NCBI GenBank assembly: GCA_014896635.1
Contig: JADBKA010000001.1
Span: forward strand, 5,842 to 69,841
DNA length: 64,000 nucleotides
Source of the DNA: Ktedonobacteraceae bacterium
Lineage (GTDB): Bacteria > Chloroflexota > Ktedonobacteria > Ktedonobacterales > Ktedonobacteraceae
Reading direction: 5' to 3'
The notes beneath the pieces are model-generated. The model ran no database searches. It worked only from the letters and a program-made list of their open reading frames with translations, and had not been told where the DNA came from. The translations under genes were made by a program, and so were the position numbers. This document shows, piece by piece, positions 1 to 9,663 of this stretch (position 1 is the first letter of the stretch; every line of letters begins with the position of its first letter).

Positions 1-264
1 GCTGGCTCATGCCACTTTCTCCTTGCTATTACAGACCCCTCTCTGTGTGTTTTACGAACCTGCACTCAGAGAGTTGTAGAGAGTCATGACAGAAGCACAA
101 CTCTCCATAATTGCCAGTAGAGCAGCCCGTAAGGCATAGTTATGTAACGAAAAAACGTCTCAAACGTTTAACAATAGAAAGGAAACGTGGTCTTTTGCCC
201 TCAAAAATGAGGGATTAAGTTTCTTCACCATTCTTTGCTACCTGCGTGAGAGGATACATGAACT

Positions 265-3200
265 ATGTCCAGGCGGAAAAGTTATCGCGGTCGCAAAAAG
301 CTTGTCGCTATAGAAGATAAAAATAAAGTGAAACAATCAAAACACGAAAACTCTTCTCAAGAAGATATTTTAAATAATGTGAGTGAAACCGTTAATACTA
401 CTCCAAAAATCGAAGAAAAATCAACGTTAGATCATACTTCAGCAAAAGAGTTAAACAAGCAGAGCGAGAGCAAACCGGCAACAGAGCAGACAGACGAAAC
501 TCTACCCATAGAGCAGCGTGAGACGGTGACCTTCAAGATGTCAGCAGAAGAGCCTTCTTCATCTCAACCGGAGCATAACGAAGAGCAGCCAGAGGAAGCG
601 GACGAGTTGCCCATAGAGCAGCGTGAGACGGTGACCTTCAAGATGTCAGCAGAAGGAGAGGACGAACCCACTGCTGACGATGAAATGAATACTCCTACAA
701 CTCGGCTGCGCGCTCTGCGTCCCCAGGAGGGAAGCGCCAGACAGAAACCGTCAGAAAGTGATGAGGGAAAGTCGCTCAATACATATAGTGAATCAAGCGA
801 TGGCGATGAAAAGAGAGAAACAGCCGGAGAACCGGTTCTTCAGGCTGAGCAGAAATTAGCAAATGACATCAGAGAAAATGATCACTCTGTTCAGAATGAG
901 CAAGAAATTACAAAAGAATCCGAAAGAGACAAACAAGATAAGAGAGAACTTGAATCGCAGAAACTCCTTCCTGTGGCGCTGCGCAGCGATAGGCTACAGC
1001 CTCCTGGCAAAAACGGAGACAGTAGCGAACGTGCTGAAAACAGGAGACAGAAGCCACAGGAGCAAGCGGAAAGCAGTACACTGAGTGAGCCGGGGGAAGG
1101 TGATGGCGAACGCTCCGGCAGAACCAATGGAAGCCGGGCAGCCGTTGCAGAGGTGGTCCGCCCTGCGCTGAAGGTAGAGGTGCGCAAGCTGGATGGCGAA
1201 GCGCCGGCAGAGATCGCTCTTCGCCGCGCTCGTATCAACCGCATTCTCACGCGCAGGCGCCGTCATGAGCGTGCATATAAAGAAATCGCGCCGCGTCTCA
1301 CACTCATCATCGGAATTATACTGCTTCTTTGCCTCACGCTTATCTCTGGCAGCGGAGGCGCCGCCTATGCTTACTACGAATCTCAACTGCCCAGGCTCAA
1401 CGATATTGCGCAAAATGCCGGTTCGCTTTTTCAGACGACTCGCATCTTTGATCGCAACGGCAAGCTGCTCTACGAACTCTATGATAAGCAGGAAGGCAAG
1501 GGACGCCGTACGTATGTCCAGTATAATGACATTTCGCCGCTGCTGGTGCAGGCCACTGTCGCCATCGAAGACCGGACGTTCTGGACAAATGATGGCATTG
1601 ATCTCTATGGTATCGGGCGTGCGGCCTTCTCAAATCTGCAAAGTGGGGGAATCGTCGGCGGTGGTAGCACCATTACGCAGCAGCTTGTGAAAAAACTGAC
1701 AGGTAATGAGCAGCAGACACTGGCGCGCAAAGCCAATGAAGCTACATTGGCTATCGCACTGACACAGCATTATTCCAAGCAGAAGATCATGGAGATGTAT
1801 CTCAATACCATCTTCTATGGTAATGGCGATTACGGCGCGGAAGCCGCTGCTGAAGACTACTTTAACCTGCGGCCACAGTATGAAAACGGGCGTATGATCC
1901 CGGTGATCAAAAATCTCACCCTCGCGCAGGCATCCCTGCTTGCCGGATTGCCGCAGAGTCCAACCGTCTACAATCCCCTGTTGAACAGAGAAAAAGCCCT
2001 GGAGCGACAGGGCCAGGTGCTGCAAGCTATGCTTGATCAGGGATATATCACCCGGCAGCAAATGCTGGATGCGCAGAAAGAGACAGAGAAATTCAAATTC
2101 CAGCCTTACAGCGCAACACACAAGATCCAGGCTCCGCATTTCGTCTGGTATCTGATCCAGAACGTGCTGGAACCGTTGCTGGGAGCCGATAACCTGGCGA
2201 ATGGAGGCTACAACATCTATACCACGCTTGACCTGGATCTAGAGAAGAAAGTTGAGCAGATCACCTATCAGAAGCTCTACACACCTCAGTTCGATAATTA
2301 TCTGGGGGCTTACGGGCCGTTGAATGTGACGAACAATGTCAATAATGCGGCGGTAGTGGTGATGAATCCGGCCAATGGTGAGATTCTGGCAATGAATGGC
2401 AGCGCGGACTATAACGAAAGTAAATCGACGATACGTGGACAGGATAACGCCGCTCTGGCGCTGCGCCAGCCCGGCTCATCGTTCAAGCCAATAGTCTATG
2501 CGACAGCCTTCGAGATGGGCTGGTATCCGGCCATGATTGTGCCGGATCATAAAACGATCTATCCCGATGGCACAAAGCCATATATACCGCAGAACTATGA
2601 TGGGAAATTCCATACTGGCATGCCAATGACAATTCGCAATGCTGTCTCCAATTCGTTTAACATCCCGGCGGTAGATGCGATGGAGTTTGTTGGTATTGCC
2701 AATGTGCAGAATATGGCTGCCCGCCTGGGCCTGACCGAAATTTCGAGCCGGCCTGCGAGCGACTTCGGGGCGGGCGCCTCAATGGCACTCGGCGCTGCCG
2801 AAGTCACACCGCTGCACTTGACCGCCGCCTACGCTACTTTCGCCAATCACGGTGTGCGCGTGCCTATCACCTCAGTGTTGAAAATCACTAATAACGAAGG
2901 GCATGTCCTGTACCAGTACGACGAGGCGCATCCACAGGGGGTGCAGGTCATCAGTCCGCAGCTTGCTTTCCTGGTCAGCAGCATTATCTCAGATAAGAAG
3001 GCCCGCTACGCCGAGTTCGGCCCGGGCAATCCTCTGGAACTGACGCGCCCGGCGGCGGCCAAGACCGGCACAACCGACAGCTTCCGCGACAACTGGACGG
3101 TAGGCTATACACCGCACCTGGCGGTGGGTGTCTGGGCCGGCAACAGTGATAATACCATCATGCAGAACGTCATAGGTATTACGGGCGCTGGCCCGATCTG

Positions 3201-3540
3201 GCACGATGTGATGGAATATGCCTCGAATTACTATCACCTGCCACCCGATGATTTTACTCCCCCGCCCGGCGTGCAGAGAGGCACAGTGTCTGCGCTCACC
3301 GGCCTGCTTCCTCATCCTGGGGAACCGACAGTCAGCGACTGGTTTATCGACGGAACCATGCCCACCATTCAGGGAACCTATTACCAGCCGAACCGGTGCG
3401 ACAACAACGACAATAATAATAACAATAACAGGTGTAATAATGGAAACAATGGAAACAATGGAGGGAACGGAAACAATGGTGGTGGAAATGGTGGTGGGGG
3501 AAACGGTGGAGGCGGAAGAGGGAACGGCGGGAATGATTAA
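265..3540 (+). CDS. Class A penicillin-binding protein (bifunctional peptidoglycan glycosyltransferase/transpeptidase, PBP1A type)
   Basis: Polymerises lipid II and cross-links peptidoglycan on the outer face of the membrane. The 1091-residue protein has a long charged, low-complexity cytoplasmic region (about 1-340), one membrane segment (about 344-370), and a GT51 domain with EDRTFW (catalytic Glu about 435), GGSTITQQL and the LNTIFYG block. The transpeptidase domain has PGSSFKP (nucleophile Ser about 738), an SFN motif and KTGTT (Lys about 933). The C-terminus is an Asn/Gly-rich tail. The N-terminal region is much longer than in usual PBP1A and carries an internal duplication. The start has GAGAGG upstream; another in-track ATG lies 7 bases earlier in a different frame. 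The 264 bases before the gene show no convincing promoter. A strong terminator follows directly. Family assignment is secure; the role of both tails is unknown. Confidence 0.95.
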   Translation: MSRRKSYRGRKKLVAIEDKNKVKQSKHENSSQEDILNNVSETVNTTPKIEEKSTLDHTSAKELNKQSESKPATEQTDETLPIEQRETVTFKMSAEEPSSSQPEHNEEQPEEADELPIEQRETVTFKMSAEGEDEPTADDEMNTPTTRLRALRPQEGSARQKPSESDEGKSLNTYSESSDGDEKRETAGEPVLQAEQKLANDIRENDHSVQNEQEITKESERDKQDKRELESQKLLPVALRSDRLQPPGKNGDSSERAENRRQKPQEQAESSTLSEPGEGDGERSGRTNGSRAAVAEVVRPALKVEVRKLDGEAPAEIALRRARINRILTRRRRHERAYKEIAPRLTLIIGIILLLCLTLISGSGGAAYAYYESQLPRLNDIAQNAGSLFQTTRIFDRNGKLLYELYDKQEGKGRRTYVQYNDISPLLVQATVAIEDRTFWTNDGIDLYGIGRAAFSNLQSGGIVGGGSTITQQLVKKLTGNEQQTLARKANEATLAIALTQHYSKQKIMEMYLNTIFYGNGDYGAEAAAEDYFNLRPQYENGRMIPVIKNLTLAQASLLAGLPQSPTVYNPLLNREKALERQGQVLQAMLDQGYITRQQMLDAQKETEKFKFQPYSATHKIQAPHFVWYLIQNVLEPLLGADNLANGGYNIYTTLDLDLEKKVEQITYQKLYTPQFDNYLGAYGPLNVTNNVNNAAVVVMNPANGEILAMNGSADYNESKSTIRGQDNAALALRQPGSSFKPIVYATAFEMGWYPAMIVPDHKTIYPDGTKPYIPQNYDGKFHTGMPMTIRNAVSNSFNIPAVDAMEFVGIANVQNMAARLGLTEISSRPASDFGAGASMALGAAEVTPLHLTAAYATFANHGVRVPITSVLKITNNEGHVLYQYDEAHPQGVQVISPQLAFLVSSIISDKKARYAEFGPGNPLELTRPAAAKTGTTDSFRDNWTVGYTPHLAVGVWAGNSDNTIMQNVIGITGAGPIWHDVMEYASNYYHLPPDDFTPPPGVQRGTVSALTGLLPHPGEPTVSDWFIDGTMPTIQGTYYQPNRCDNNDNNNNNNRCNNGNNGNNGGNGNNGGGNGGGGNGGGGRGNGGND
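505..655 (+). repeat. Two identical 46-bp direct repeats inside the PBP gene
   Basis: Bases 505-550 and 610-655 are identical, 105 bp (35 codons) apart and in the same frame. Each encodes the peptide PIEQRETVTFKMSAE. The identity at wobble positions points to a recent duplication in the disordered cytoplasmic region. Confidence 0.9.
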
Positions 3541-3577
3541 AAGAGGCGGAGTCCAGAAAACGGACTCCGCCTCTTTT
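3539..3577. terminator. Bidirectional rho-independent terminator
   Basis: A perfect 16-bp inverted repeat (3539-3554 and 3562-3577) with a 7-nt loop ends in TTTT on the plus strand and AAAA/TTTT on the minus strand. It lies between the convergent PBP and uracil-DNA glycosylase genes and can serve both. Confidence 0.9.
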
Positions 3578-3589
3578 ATCCCGTTCAGA

Positions 3590-4231
3590 TCAGAACAGTG
3601 ACAATTGCTGTGGTGGCTCTTCTTCTTTTCTGGGGGGAACTGCCGCTCTGGGTGTCTCGGCAGCCATCCGCTCGGCCTCGGCGATGATCAGAGGGATTTT
3701 CTTGAAATCTTCGCGGATGGTATCTTTGAGGTTGGCCTGGTGCAGGCCGGCGGCAGGATGATACATAGCGATGCAGATATAACCATCTTTTTTGCGAGCG
3801 CGGCCATGAATGGTACTGATTTTCTCGCTGCCGAAGAATTTCGCCATTGAGTAACGACCCAGGGTCACGATAACGCGCGGCTTGATGGCTGCAATCTGGC
3901 GGTCGAGGTACTCATTGCAAGCGGCGATCTCCTCTGGTAGGGGATCGCGGTTATTAGGTGGGCGGCATTTCACCACATTGGTGATAAATACATCTGAGCG
4001 TTTCAGATTGATGCTTGCCAGGAGTTCATCCAGGAATTGTCCGGCGGGGCCGACGAAGGGGCGGCCCTGTCGATCTTCGTGGAAGCCGGGTCCTTCGCCA
4101 ATGAACAGGATTCTGGCATGCGGTGATCCTTCACCGGGAACCGCCCTGCTGCGATTTTTGCAGAGATTGCACTTTGCGCAGGTGGAAACCTCGGCAGCTA
4201 CCTCCTTGAGCAACTCCTCAGTTGACATCAC
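3590..4231 (-). CDS. Uracil-DNA glycosylase, family 4 (Fe-S, UdgA type)
   Basis: Removes uracil from DNA in base excision repair. The 213-residue protein has the family 4 signatures. The N-terminal pair CAKCNLC and later cysteines in VVKCRPP and AACNEY are the expected 4Fe-4S ligands. GEGPGFHEDRQGRPFVG forms the active-site loop and MYHPAAGLHQ is the C-terminal motif. The last 20 residues are charged and Pro-rich. It stands alone on the minus strand, convergent with the PBP gene. The length is normal for the family, and the cysteine pattern separates it from family 1 Ung. Confidence 0.93.
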   Translation of the reverse strand: MMSTEELLKEVAAEVSTCAKCNLCKNRSRAVPGEGSPHARILFIGEGPGFHEDRQGRPFVGPAGQFLDELLASINLKRSDVFITNVVKCRPPNNRDPLPEEIAACNEYLDRQIAAIKPRVIVTLGRYSMAKFFGSEKISTIHGRARKKDGYICIAMYHPAAGLHQANLKDTIREDFKKIPLIIAEAERMAAETPRAAVPPRKEEEPPQQLSLF

Positions 4232-4280
4232 TTATACCCCTTTTTCCAAGAATTTAGAACAGTCTGTTTACCTTTCTCTA

Positions 4281-4310
4281 AAAGGGAAGAGGGACCGGCA
4301 GCGGTCCCTC
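4281..4310 (-). terminator. Terminator of pnp
   Basis: On the minus strand a perfect 9-bp stem GAGGGACCG/CGGTCCCTC (4289-4297 with 4302-4310) with a 4-nt loop is followed by TTCCCTTTT, just downstream of the pnp stop codon. Confidence 0.8.
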
Positions 4311-4420
4311 CTGAGCGAGATGTTTTGCTCACCTCGCATGCTCATGGTTCAATTCCTATCGGGCCTCTGGGGCCATGCTAACCGGAAGAGAAAGAGCAGA
4401 GACAAAACAGGCGGGAGTGT

Positions 4421-6808
4421 TTACCAGCGCCTGTCATTGCGCTGGCCGAAGTTGTCGCGGCGAGGGCCACCGGAGCCGCGACCGGGGCCGCCGGGTCCCA
4501 TTGGACGGCGCTGGCCGAATCCGCGATCACCGTAGCCACGTTCACGTCCGCCCTCGCCATAGCCGCCGCGTGACCCGCCGCCGTAGCCGCCGCGCTCGCC
4601 ATAGCCACGAGCGGGCGCGGGAGATTCGCGTTCACGGTAGCCGGAGAGGCCGCCCCGGCCGGGGCCGCGACCAGCGCCGCGTGCCGGTACACGCTCCTCG
4701 GCTTCCGGTGTTGGCATTTCGCCGCTCAAGGCAGCGCGGCGCGAGAGATTGATACGGCCCTGGGAGTCGATCTCAATGACCATGACGGTGATTTCATCGC
4801 CAACCGAGACCACGTCTTCGGGGCGCATCACCTGGTAATCAGCCAGTTGCGAGGTGCGTACCAGGCCCTCTTTCCCCGGCAGGATCTCGACGAAGGCGCC
4901 AAAGTCAACGATGCGGCGCACAGTGCCTGTGTAGATGCGACCTACCTCGACCTCTTCGGTCAGCGCGCGGACCGCATCGATCGCTGCCTGCATCGACTCA
5001 CCGGAGTGAGCCGAGATATTGACAGTGCCATCGTCGTCAATATCAATTTTCGCGTCTGTCTCGTCCTGGATTTTGCGAATGGTTTTACCGCCGGGGCCGA
5101 TGACGGTGCCGATCTTATCGGGATTGATCTTGATGGTCTGGATACGCGGTGCATAAGGCGAGAGGTCCTCGCGCGGCTCGGCGATGGTATCAAGCATCTT
5201 TTCCATGATATACATGCGGCCTTCGCGTGCCTGCTCAAGGGCTTTCGCCATAATCTCGTAGGTGATACCCTTGACCTTGATATCCATTTGCAGGGCCGTC
5301 ACACCGTCGGCAGTACCGGCGACCTTAAAGTCCATATCGCCGAGGGCGTCCTCGATGCCCTGAATATCGGTCAACACCGCCCATTTGCCGGCGCGTTCAC
5401 CTTCACCCGTTACCAGGCCCATCGCCACACCCGCCACCGGAGCGTGAATCGGCACACCGGCATCCATCAGCGCCAGCGTAGTACCGCAAACTGACCCCAT
5501 TGAGGTCGAACCGTTGGATGAGAGCACATCGGAGACCGCGCGGATCGTGTAGGGGAACTCGTCCTGCGATGGGATGATCGCTGCAATTGCACGCTCAGCC
5601 AGTGCGCCATGCCCGATCTCGCGGCGGCCAGGACCCCGTAACGGCTTGCTCTCACCGGTGGAGAACGGTGGAAAGTTATAGTGGTGCATGAACCGCTTGC
5701 TCTCGCTCTGGCCCAGACCGTCAAGCATCTGCTCTTCGCCCGGCGAACCAAGCGTGACCACGCTCAGCACCTGCGTCTGCCCGCGCGTGAAGAGAGCGGA
5801 ACCGTGTGTGCGCGGCAACAGGCCAACCTCGCAACTGATCGGGCGGATGGTTTTCAGATCACGCCCATCAACACGCACGCCATGATCCAGGATCTGGTTG
5901 CGCACATAGCTCTTCAGCTCTTTTTCGTAGAAGGCGATGATATCCTTTAAGCGGTCAGGATACTGCCCACCCAGATCAACGATCAACTCTTCCTGAACCA
6001 GGCTCAGCGCCTCGCTGCGGGCAGCTTTATCAGGAGCATGAAGCGCCGCCTTAAAGCGAGGCAGTACAAACTGGGCAACCTTCGCCTGCAACTCCTCGTC
6101 AACTGGCGGTGGTGTAAACGGACGTTTGGGGCGATTCACCACCTGCGCCAGCTTCTCCTGCATCTTGATGATATCCTGTAAAGCCTCGTGGCCGAAACGG
6201 ACAGCCTCCAGCATCAACTCCTCAGGTAACTCCTTTGCCCCCGCCTCGACCATCATCACAGCATCTGACGTGCCGGCAATAGCCAGATCCAGTTTGCTCT
6301 GTTCCATCTGGGAAAGTGGCGGATTAATGACCAGCTGGTCGTCGATGTAGCCAACACGCACAGCCCCAACCGGGCCATAAAAAGGAATATCCGAGATAGT
6401 AAGAGCGGCTGAAGCGCCAACGATTCCCATGATATCAGGATCATTCTCCTGGTCTACAGAAAGAACGGTAATGATAATCTGGACATCATTGCGGTATCCT
6501 TTGGGGAACAGAGGACGAATGGGGCGGTCAGCAAGGCGGCAAGCCAGAATCGCATGCTCTGTCGCACGACCCTCACGTTTAATAAAACCGCCGGGGATCT
6601 TGCCAGCAGCATACATACGTTCTTCTACATCGACGGTGAGTGGGAAAAAATCAATGCCTTCCCTCGGTTCATCGCTGCCAACAACTGTTGCCAGAATCAC
6701 GGTGTCGCCATAACGAACCAGGACGGCACCACTGCTCTGCTCTGCAACGCGACCGGTCTCGATACTCATAACCCGACCACCGATAACAGCTTCTTGACGG
6801 TGAATCAT
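4421..6808 (-). CDS. pnp: Polyribonucleotide nucleotidyltransferase (PNPase)
   Basis: A 3'-5' phosphorolytic exoribonuclease and degradosome-type enzyme. The 795 residues contain two RNase PH domains with the linking helical domain (about 1-545), a KH domain with [11 protein letters not shown] (about 555-610), and an S1 domain ([17 protein letters not shown], about 620-690). A C-terminal tail of about 90 residues follows, built from RGG, GYG and GRG repeats. That tail is unusual for bacterial PNPase and resembles RNA-binding RGG boxes. The start follows a CGGAGGAAGT ribosome-binding site. rpsO lies upstream on the same strand, the widespread rpsO-pnp order, but a 432-bp gap and a putative rpsO terminator suggest partly separate transcription. 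Confidence 0.97.
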   Translation of the reverse strand: MIHRQEAVIGGRVMSIETGRVAEQSSGAVLVRYGDTVILATVVGSDEPREGIDFFPLTVDVEERMYAAGKIPGGFIKREGRATEHAILACRLADRPIRPLFPKGYRNDVQIIITVLSVDQENDPDIMGIVGASAALTISDIPFYGPVGAVRVGYIDDQLVINPPLSQMEQSKLDLAIAGTSDAVMMVEAGAKELPEELMLEAVRFGHEALQDIIKMQEKLAQVVNRPKRPFTPPPVDEELQAKVAQFVLPRFKAALHAPDKAARSEALSLVQEELIVDLGGQYPDRLKDIIAFYEKELKSYVRNQILDHGVRVDGRDLKTIRPISCEVGLLPRTHGSALFTRGQTQVLSVVTLGSPGEEQMLDGLGQSESKRFMHHYNFPPFSTGESKPLRGPGRREIGHGALAERAIAAIIPSQDEFPYTIRAVSDVLSSNGSTSMGSVCGTTLALMDAGVPIHAPVAGVAMGLVTGEGERAGKWAVLTDIQGIEDALGDMDFKVAGTADGVTALQMDIKVKGITYEIMAKALEQAREGRMYIMEKMLDTIAEPREDLSPYAPRIQTIKINPDKIGTVIGPGGKTIRKIQDETDAKIDIDDDGTVNISAHSGESMQAAIDAVRALTEEVEVGRIYTGTVRRIVDFGAFVEILPGKEGLVRTSQLADYQVMRPEDVVSVGDEITVMVIEIDSQGRINLSRRAALSGEMPTPEAEERVPARGAGRGPGRGGLSGYRERESPAPARGYGERGGYGGGSRGGYGEGGRERGYGDRGFGQRRPMGPGGPGRGSGGPRRDNFGQRNDRRW

Positions 6809-7240
6809 ACTTCCTCCGAACTAATCTGGCACCCGATATAAATGTACTTTTCAAAGCTAACTTTGACAAAACAAGCGAACCAGAAGAAACATTATTTAGA
6901 AACCCATAACCCATACTGCGAGGGCGCAATCTCTCTGTTCGAGAATATCACTGTTTACACCTTTTATGCCTTCTGGTGGCTCTGGTTCTACCCTATCCGT
7001 GTGTTACCTGCTAGTGAAACCTGAGTGAGGGATATTCTCTGCCTCTTAACTCTTTTCTCTACCTCTAATACTTACCCTGTTACCCTGAGCTTAAGGATGC
7101 CTCGTTGATTTCTCTTTAACCGGCAGACCTGGAATGTTGTGATGCGAGTGGGGAAAAGAAGAGCGGCCGGGTCGGGCAAAACACCCGGCGCGAACCTTAC
7201 TTGCATGTGCCGACCGCAGCCAGGACAATCCTGTGGCCGA
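6809..7240 (-). other. Intergenic region between rpsO and pnp
   Basis: Contains no convincing gene. It holds the likely rpsO terminator at its upstream end (7160-7190) and should contain the pnp promoter and leader. An AT-rich stretch at 6835-6870 is a candidate, but I could not fix a -35/-10 pair with good spacing. Confidence 0.5.
7160..7189 (-). terminator. Probable terminator of rpsO
   Basis: On the minus strand a 7-bp stem GCCGGGT/ACCCGGC with a 10-nt loop is followed by the pyrimidine-rich CGCTCTTCTTTTCC. The stem is short, so activity is uncertain. Confidence 0.45.
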
Positions 7241-7510
7241 TTAATGACGCAGACCAAGTCTGGCGATCAAGGCGCGATAGCGCTCCGGGCTTTTGCGACT
7301 GAGATATGCCAGCAGGCGTCTACGCTGCCCAACGAGTTTCAGCAGTCCTCGGCGTGAATGAAGATCATGCTTATGCACTTTAAGGTGCTCGGTCAACTGA
7401 TTGATGCGTGTCGTGAGAATGGAAACCTGCACTTCGGGTGACCCGGTATCGGTCTCATGGATGCGAGAAGCGCCGATAACTTCTGCCTTTTCTTCAACGG
7501 TTAAAGCCAC
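7241..7510 (-). CDS. rpsO: 30S ribosomal protein S15
   Basis: Small-subunit protein that binds the 16S rRNA central domain. At 89 residues it has the typical length, with the family core [13 protein letters not shown] and the [20 protein letters not shown] helix. Translation starts at GTG (7508-7510), preceded by AGGAGGTG about 10 bases upstream. A consensus promoter lies about 60 bases before the start, so it has its own transcript distinct from the rplL operon. Confidence 0.97.
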   Translation of the reverse strand: MALTVEEKAEVIGASRIHETDTGSPEVQVSILTTRINQLTEHLKVHKHDLHSRRGLLKLVGQRRRLLAYLSRKSPERYRALIARLGLRH

Positions 7511-7570
7511 GTTTTTCCTTCACCTCCTGTTTGATGAAGAGGGACAAAAACAACCTTTCTTCATTTTCGC

Positions 7571-7599
7571 ATTATAGCATGGATAGAGCAAGGACGCAA
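7571..7599 (-). promoter_or_regulatory. Sigma-70-type promoter of rpsO
   Basis: On the minus strand TTGCGT, a 17-bp spacer, then TATAAT preceded by TGC (an extended -10). It faces rpsO and leaves a leader of about 60 nt. Confidence 0.75.
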
Positions 7600-7651
7600 C
7601 GAAAACCGTGCATCACTTGCTCTCTGCGGGGATATTCGCTGGTAGGACCGG

Positions 7652-8035
7652 TTACTTGACGGTTGCCTTTGCACCCGCCTCGGCCAGTTTGGCAGCGACT
7701 TTTTCGGCCTCTTCCTTCGAGACTCCCTCTTTTACAGGCTTGGGAGCCTCGTCGACGACGGCCTTTGCCTCTTTGAGACCCAGGCCGGTGAGTTCACGTA
7801 CGACCTTGATGACATTGATCTTGTTCGGTCCAACCTCACTCAGGATGACATCGAACTCGGTCTGTTCCTCAACGGGGGCGGCAGCTTCTGCTGGAGCGGC
7901 AGCCGCGGCTACCGGGGCGGCGGCGGCTACCGGGGCAGCGCTGACACCCCACTTTTCCTGAAGTTGCTTCGTCAGGGTCACGAGTTCAAGGACGTTCAGC
8001 TTTTCGATTTCGGCAATGATTTCAGCAACTGACAT
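7652..8035 (-). CDS. rplL: 50S ribosomal protein L7/L12
   Basis: Forms the stalk that recruits translation GTPases. The start at 8033-8035 follows GAGAGGAAGAAG and gives 127 residues, the usual length. A longer reading to 8128 overlaps rplJ and is not needed. The N-terminal dimerisation helices (about 1-35), an Ala/Pro/Glu hinge (about 36-60) and the C-terminal domain with [21 protein letters not shown] are all visible. It follows rplJ directly and closes the operon. rpoB, the usual next gene, is absent here. Confidence 0.97.
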   Translation of the reverse strand: MSVAEIIAEIEKLNVLELVTLTKQLQEKWGVSAAPVAAAAPVAAAAAPAEAAAPVEEQTEFDVILSEVGPNKINVIKVVRELTGLGLKEAKAVVDEAPKPVKEGVSKEEAEKVAAKLAEAGAKATVK

Positions 8036-8070
8036 GGTCTCTTCTTCCTCTCTTATCTTAATTAAACAGA

Positions 8071-8610
8071 TTACTCGGCGGGAGCCGCGCCCTGCAACTG
8101 GTCGGCGCGCGCCTGCAAGACATAACACAGATCGCGCAGAGGCGCGGTCAATAAACTGTAGGTGGTGGACAGGGGTCCCTGAAGCACGCCGACAACTTCT
8201 GCTTTAGACTGCGTTTTGCCACCTGAAATTTTTGCCAGGCCCTCCAGTTGATCGGGGGTCAGCGTCCGACCTCCTAGAATACCTGATTTAAGAACGGCAG
8301 TCTTCGAGGTCTTGATAAAGTCGCTAACAGCTTTGGCGGCTGCGACTTCATCATCATAGCCAAAGGCTACGGTCGTCTGTCCATTGAAAATGCTTTTATC
8401 GACCCCGGTCATGTTGTTGCGTTCGGTAGCGATACGCAGCAGGGTGTTTTTAGCGACCTGGAGTTCGATCTTCGCTGCACGCATTTTTGCGCGCAACTCG
8501 TTCATCTCCTTCACATTCAGGCCCTGAGTCTGGACCAGAATGGTGATCACTGCGCGATTAAGCTTATCTGCCAGGACAGCGATCTGCTCGTTCTTTACCT
8601 GTGTAGGCAT
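8071..8610 (-). CDS. rplJ: 50S ribosomal protein L10
   Basis: Base of the L7/L12 stalk, and in many bacteria the repressor of its own operon through an mRNA leader. The 179-residue protein has the normal family layout, with [11 protein letters not shown] in the rRNA-binding domain and a C-terminal helix for L12 dimers. A strong AGGAGG site precedes the ATG. It is separated from rplA by about 280 bp that hold an L10-type leader with an attenuator. Co-regulation with rplL is therefore very likely. Confidence 0.97.
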   Translation of the reverse strand: MPTQVKNEQIAVLADKLNRAVITILVQTQGLNVKEMNELRAKMRAAKIELQVAKNTLLRIATERNNMTGVDKSIFNGQTTVAFGYDDEVAAAKAVSDFIKTSKTAVLKSGILGGRTLTPDQLEGLAKISGGKTQSKAEVVGVLQGPLSTTYSLLTAPLRDLCYVLQARADQLQGAAPAE

Positions 8611-8644
8611 GAGAGCTTTGCCTCCTTTCTCATAGGGTGCGATT

Positions 8645-8668
8645 TTTCACAGGCTACAACCTGTGAAA
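8645..8668 (-). promoter_or_regulatory. Hairpin just before the rplJ ribosome-binding site
   Basis: A perfect 9-bp stem (8645-8653 with 8660-8668, 6-nt loop) lies about 30 nt upstream of the rplJ Shine-Dalgarno sequence, downstream of the attenuator. It may influence translation initiation. Confidence 0.55.
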
Positions 8669-8683
8669 CCTTGCAGTAGTATT

Positions 8684-8715
8684 AAAAAAAGTCTTCGGTC
8701 GAGCAACCGAAGACT
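8684..8715 (-). terminator. Attenuator terminator in the rplJ leader
   Basis: On the minus strand a perfect 10-bp stem AGTCTTCGGT/ACCGAAGACT with a 6-nt loop is followed by seven T residues. It stands between rplA and rplJ, before the genes it would control, so it is an attenuator rather than an operon end. Confidence 0.88.
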
Positions 8716-8800
8716 GAGAGAGGCTTTCACCGAGCAGAATATGTAGCATTCTACACAAGAACACAATATATGCTGTGCAGGACACATATCAGTTCGTGAA

Positions 8801-8877
8801 CGTCTTCCCTCGGCAAGCCGGGACACCACCAGTCCCCGATTAAATGCCTGTGGGCATGCTTGCTGTCTTCGGTTGAC
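8801..8877 (-). promoter_or_regulatory. L10 leader (rplJL autoregulatory mRNA element)
   Basis: The minus-strand sequence has the conserved L10-leader blocks: ACCGAAGACAGCAAGC at the 5' side, TTTAAT in the middle, and GCTTGCCGAGGGAAGAC at the 3' side. The two GC-rich blocks pair (GCAAGC/GCTTGC). The 11-nt CAACCGAAGAC (8865-8875) is exactly complementary to the ascending arm of the downstream attenuator (8704-8714). It can therefore form an antiterminator when L10 is not bound. The mechanism is inferred from the known family. Confidence 0.87.
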
Positions 8878-8889
8878 GATAATATTGTA

Positions 8890-9600
8890 TCAGGCCATTT
8901 TGAGAGCCAGTGTGGACGGCACGTCAAGGCGGATACTGGGCGACATTGTAGATGTCAGCACGATGCTTTTCACATACGTTCCCTTTGCACCGGATGGGCG
9001 AGCGCGTACCACTGCGTCGATGATCGAGATGAGGTTTGAGGTCAGTGCCTCATCGCTGAACGATAGCTTGCCCGCCGGTACATGGAGCAGAGCGGTGCGA
9101 TCAACTCGAAACTCGACGCGACCGGCCTTTACCTCACGAATGGTTTTCGCCAGATCGAACGTAATCGTACCGGCTTTGGGGCTGGGCATCAGGCCGCGCG
9201 GGCCGAGCTTCTTGCCGAGGCGGCCAACCTTGCCCATGACGTCGGGTGTGGCAATCGCCACGTCGAAGCCGAACCAGTCACCCTCGATCTGCTTGATAAG
9301 ATCATCGAGACCGACAAAATCTGCACCCGCAGTTTCGGCCTCCGCCACCTTCTCGCCCTGGGCGAAAACCAGCACTTTCATCTCTCTACCAGTGCCGGCA
9401 GGCAGCATCGCCACACCCCGCACCATCTGATCAGCATGGCGCGGGTCAACGCCGAGCCGCATATGCAGCTCGACGGTTGGATCGAACTTTACATAACTCA
9501 ACTTTTTGAGGAGTGGAACGGCCTCCTGGAGCTGATACGTTTTCGTCTCATCGACGAGTTTTGCGACCTCCAGATACTTTTTGCCATGTTTCTTTTTCAT
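8890..9600 (-). CDS. rplA: 50S ribosomal protein L1
   Basis: Forms the L1 stalk at the ribosomal E site. The 236-residue protein is of typical size and contains the signature GKLGPRGLMPSPKAGT-like block (about 130-145) and AGRVEFRVDRTALLHVPAGK. The start is ATG after an AAGGAGGGC site. It follows rplK by about 60 bp in the same operon. Its stop lies just upstream of the L10 leader. Confidence 0.97.
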   Translation of the reverse strand: MKKKHGKKYLEVAKLVDETKTYQLQEAVPLLKKLSYVKFDPTVELHMRLGVDPRHADQMVRGVAMLPAGTGREMKVLVFAQGEKVAEAETAGADFVGLDDLIKQIEGDWFGFDVAIATPDVMGKVGRLGKKLGPRGLMPSPKAGTITFDLAKTIREVKAGRVEFRVDRTALLHVPAGKLSFSDEALTSNLISIIDAVVRARPSGAKGTYVKSIVLTSTMSPSIRLDVPSTLALKMA

Positions 9601-9663
9601 ACTGGTTCATGCCCTCCTTGAGGTGATACTACCGCAGTGACTGGCGGGCGGCGCTTGCCTGAC

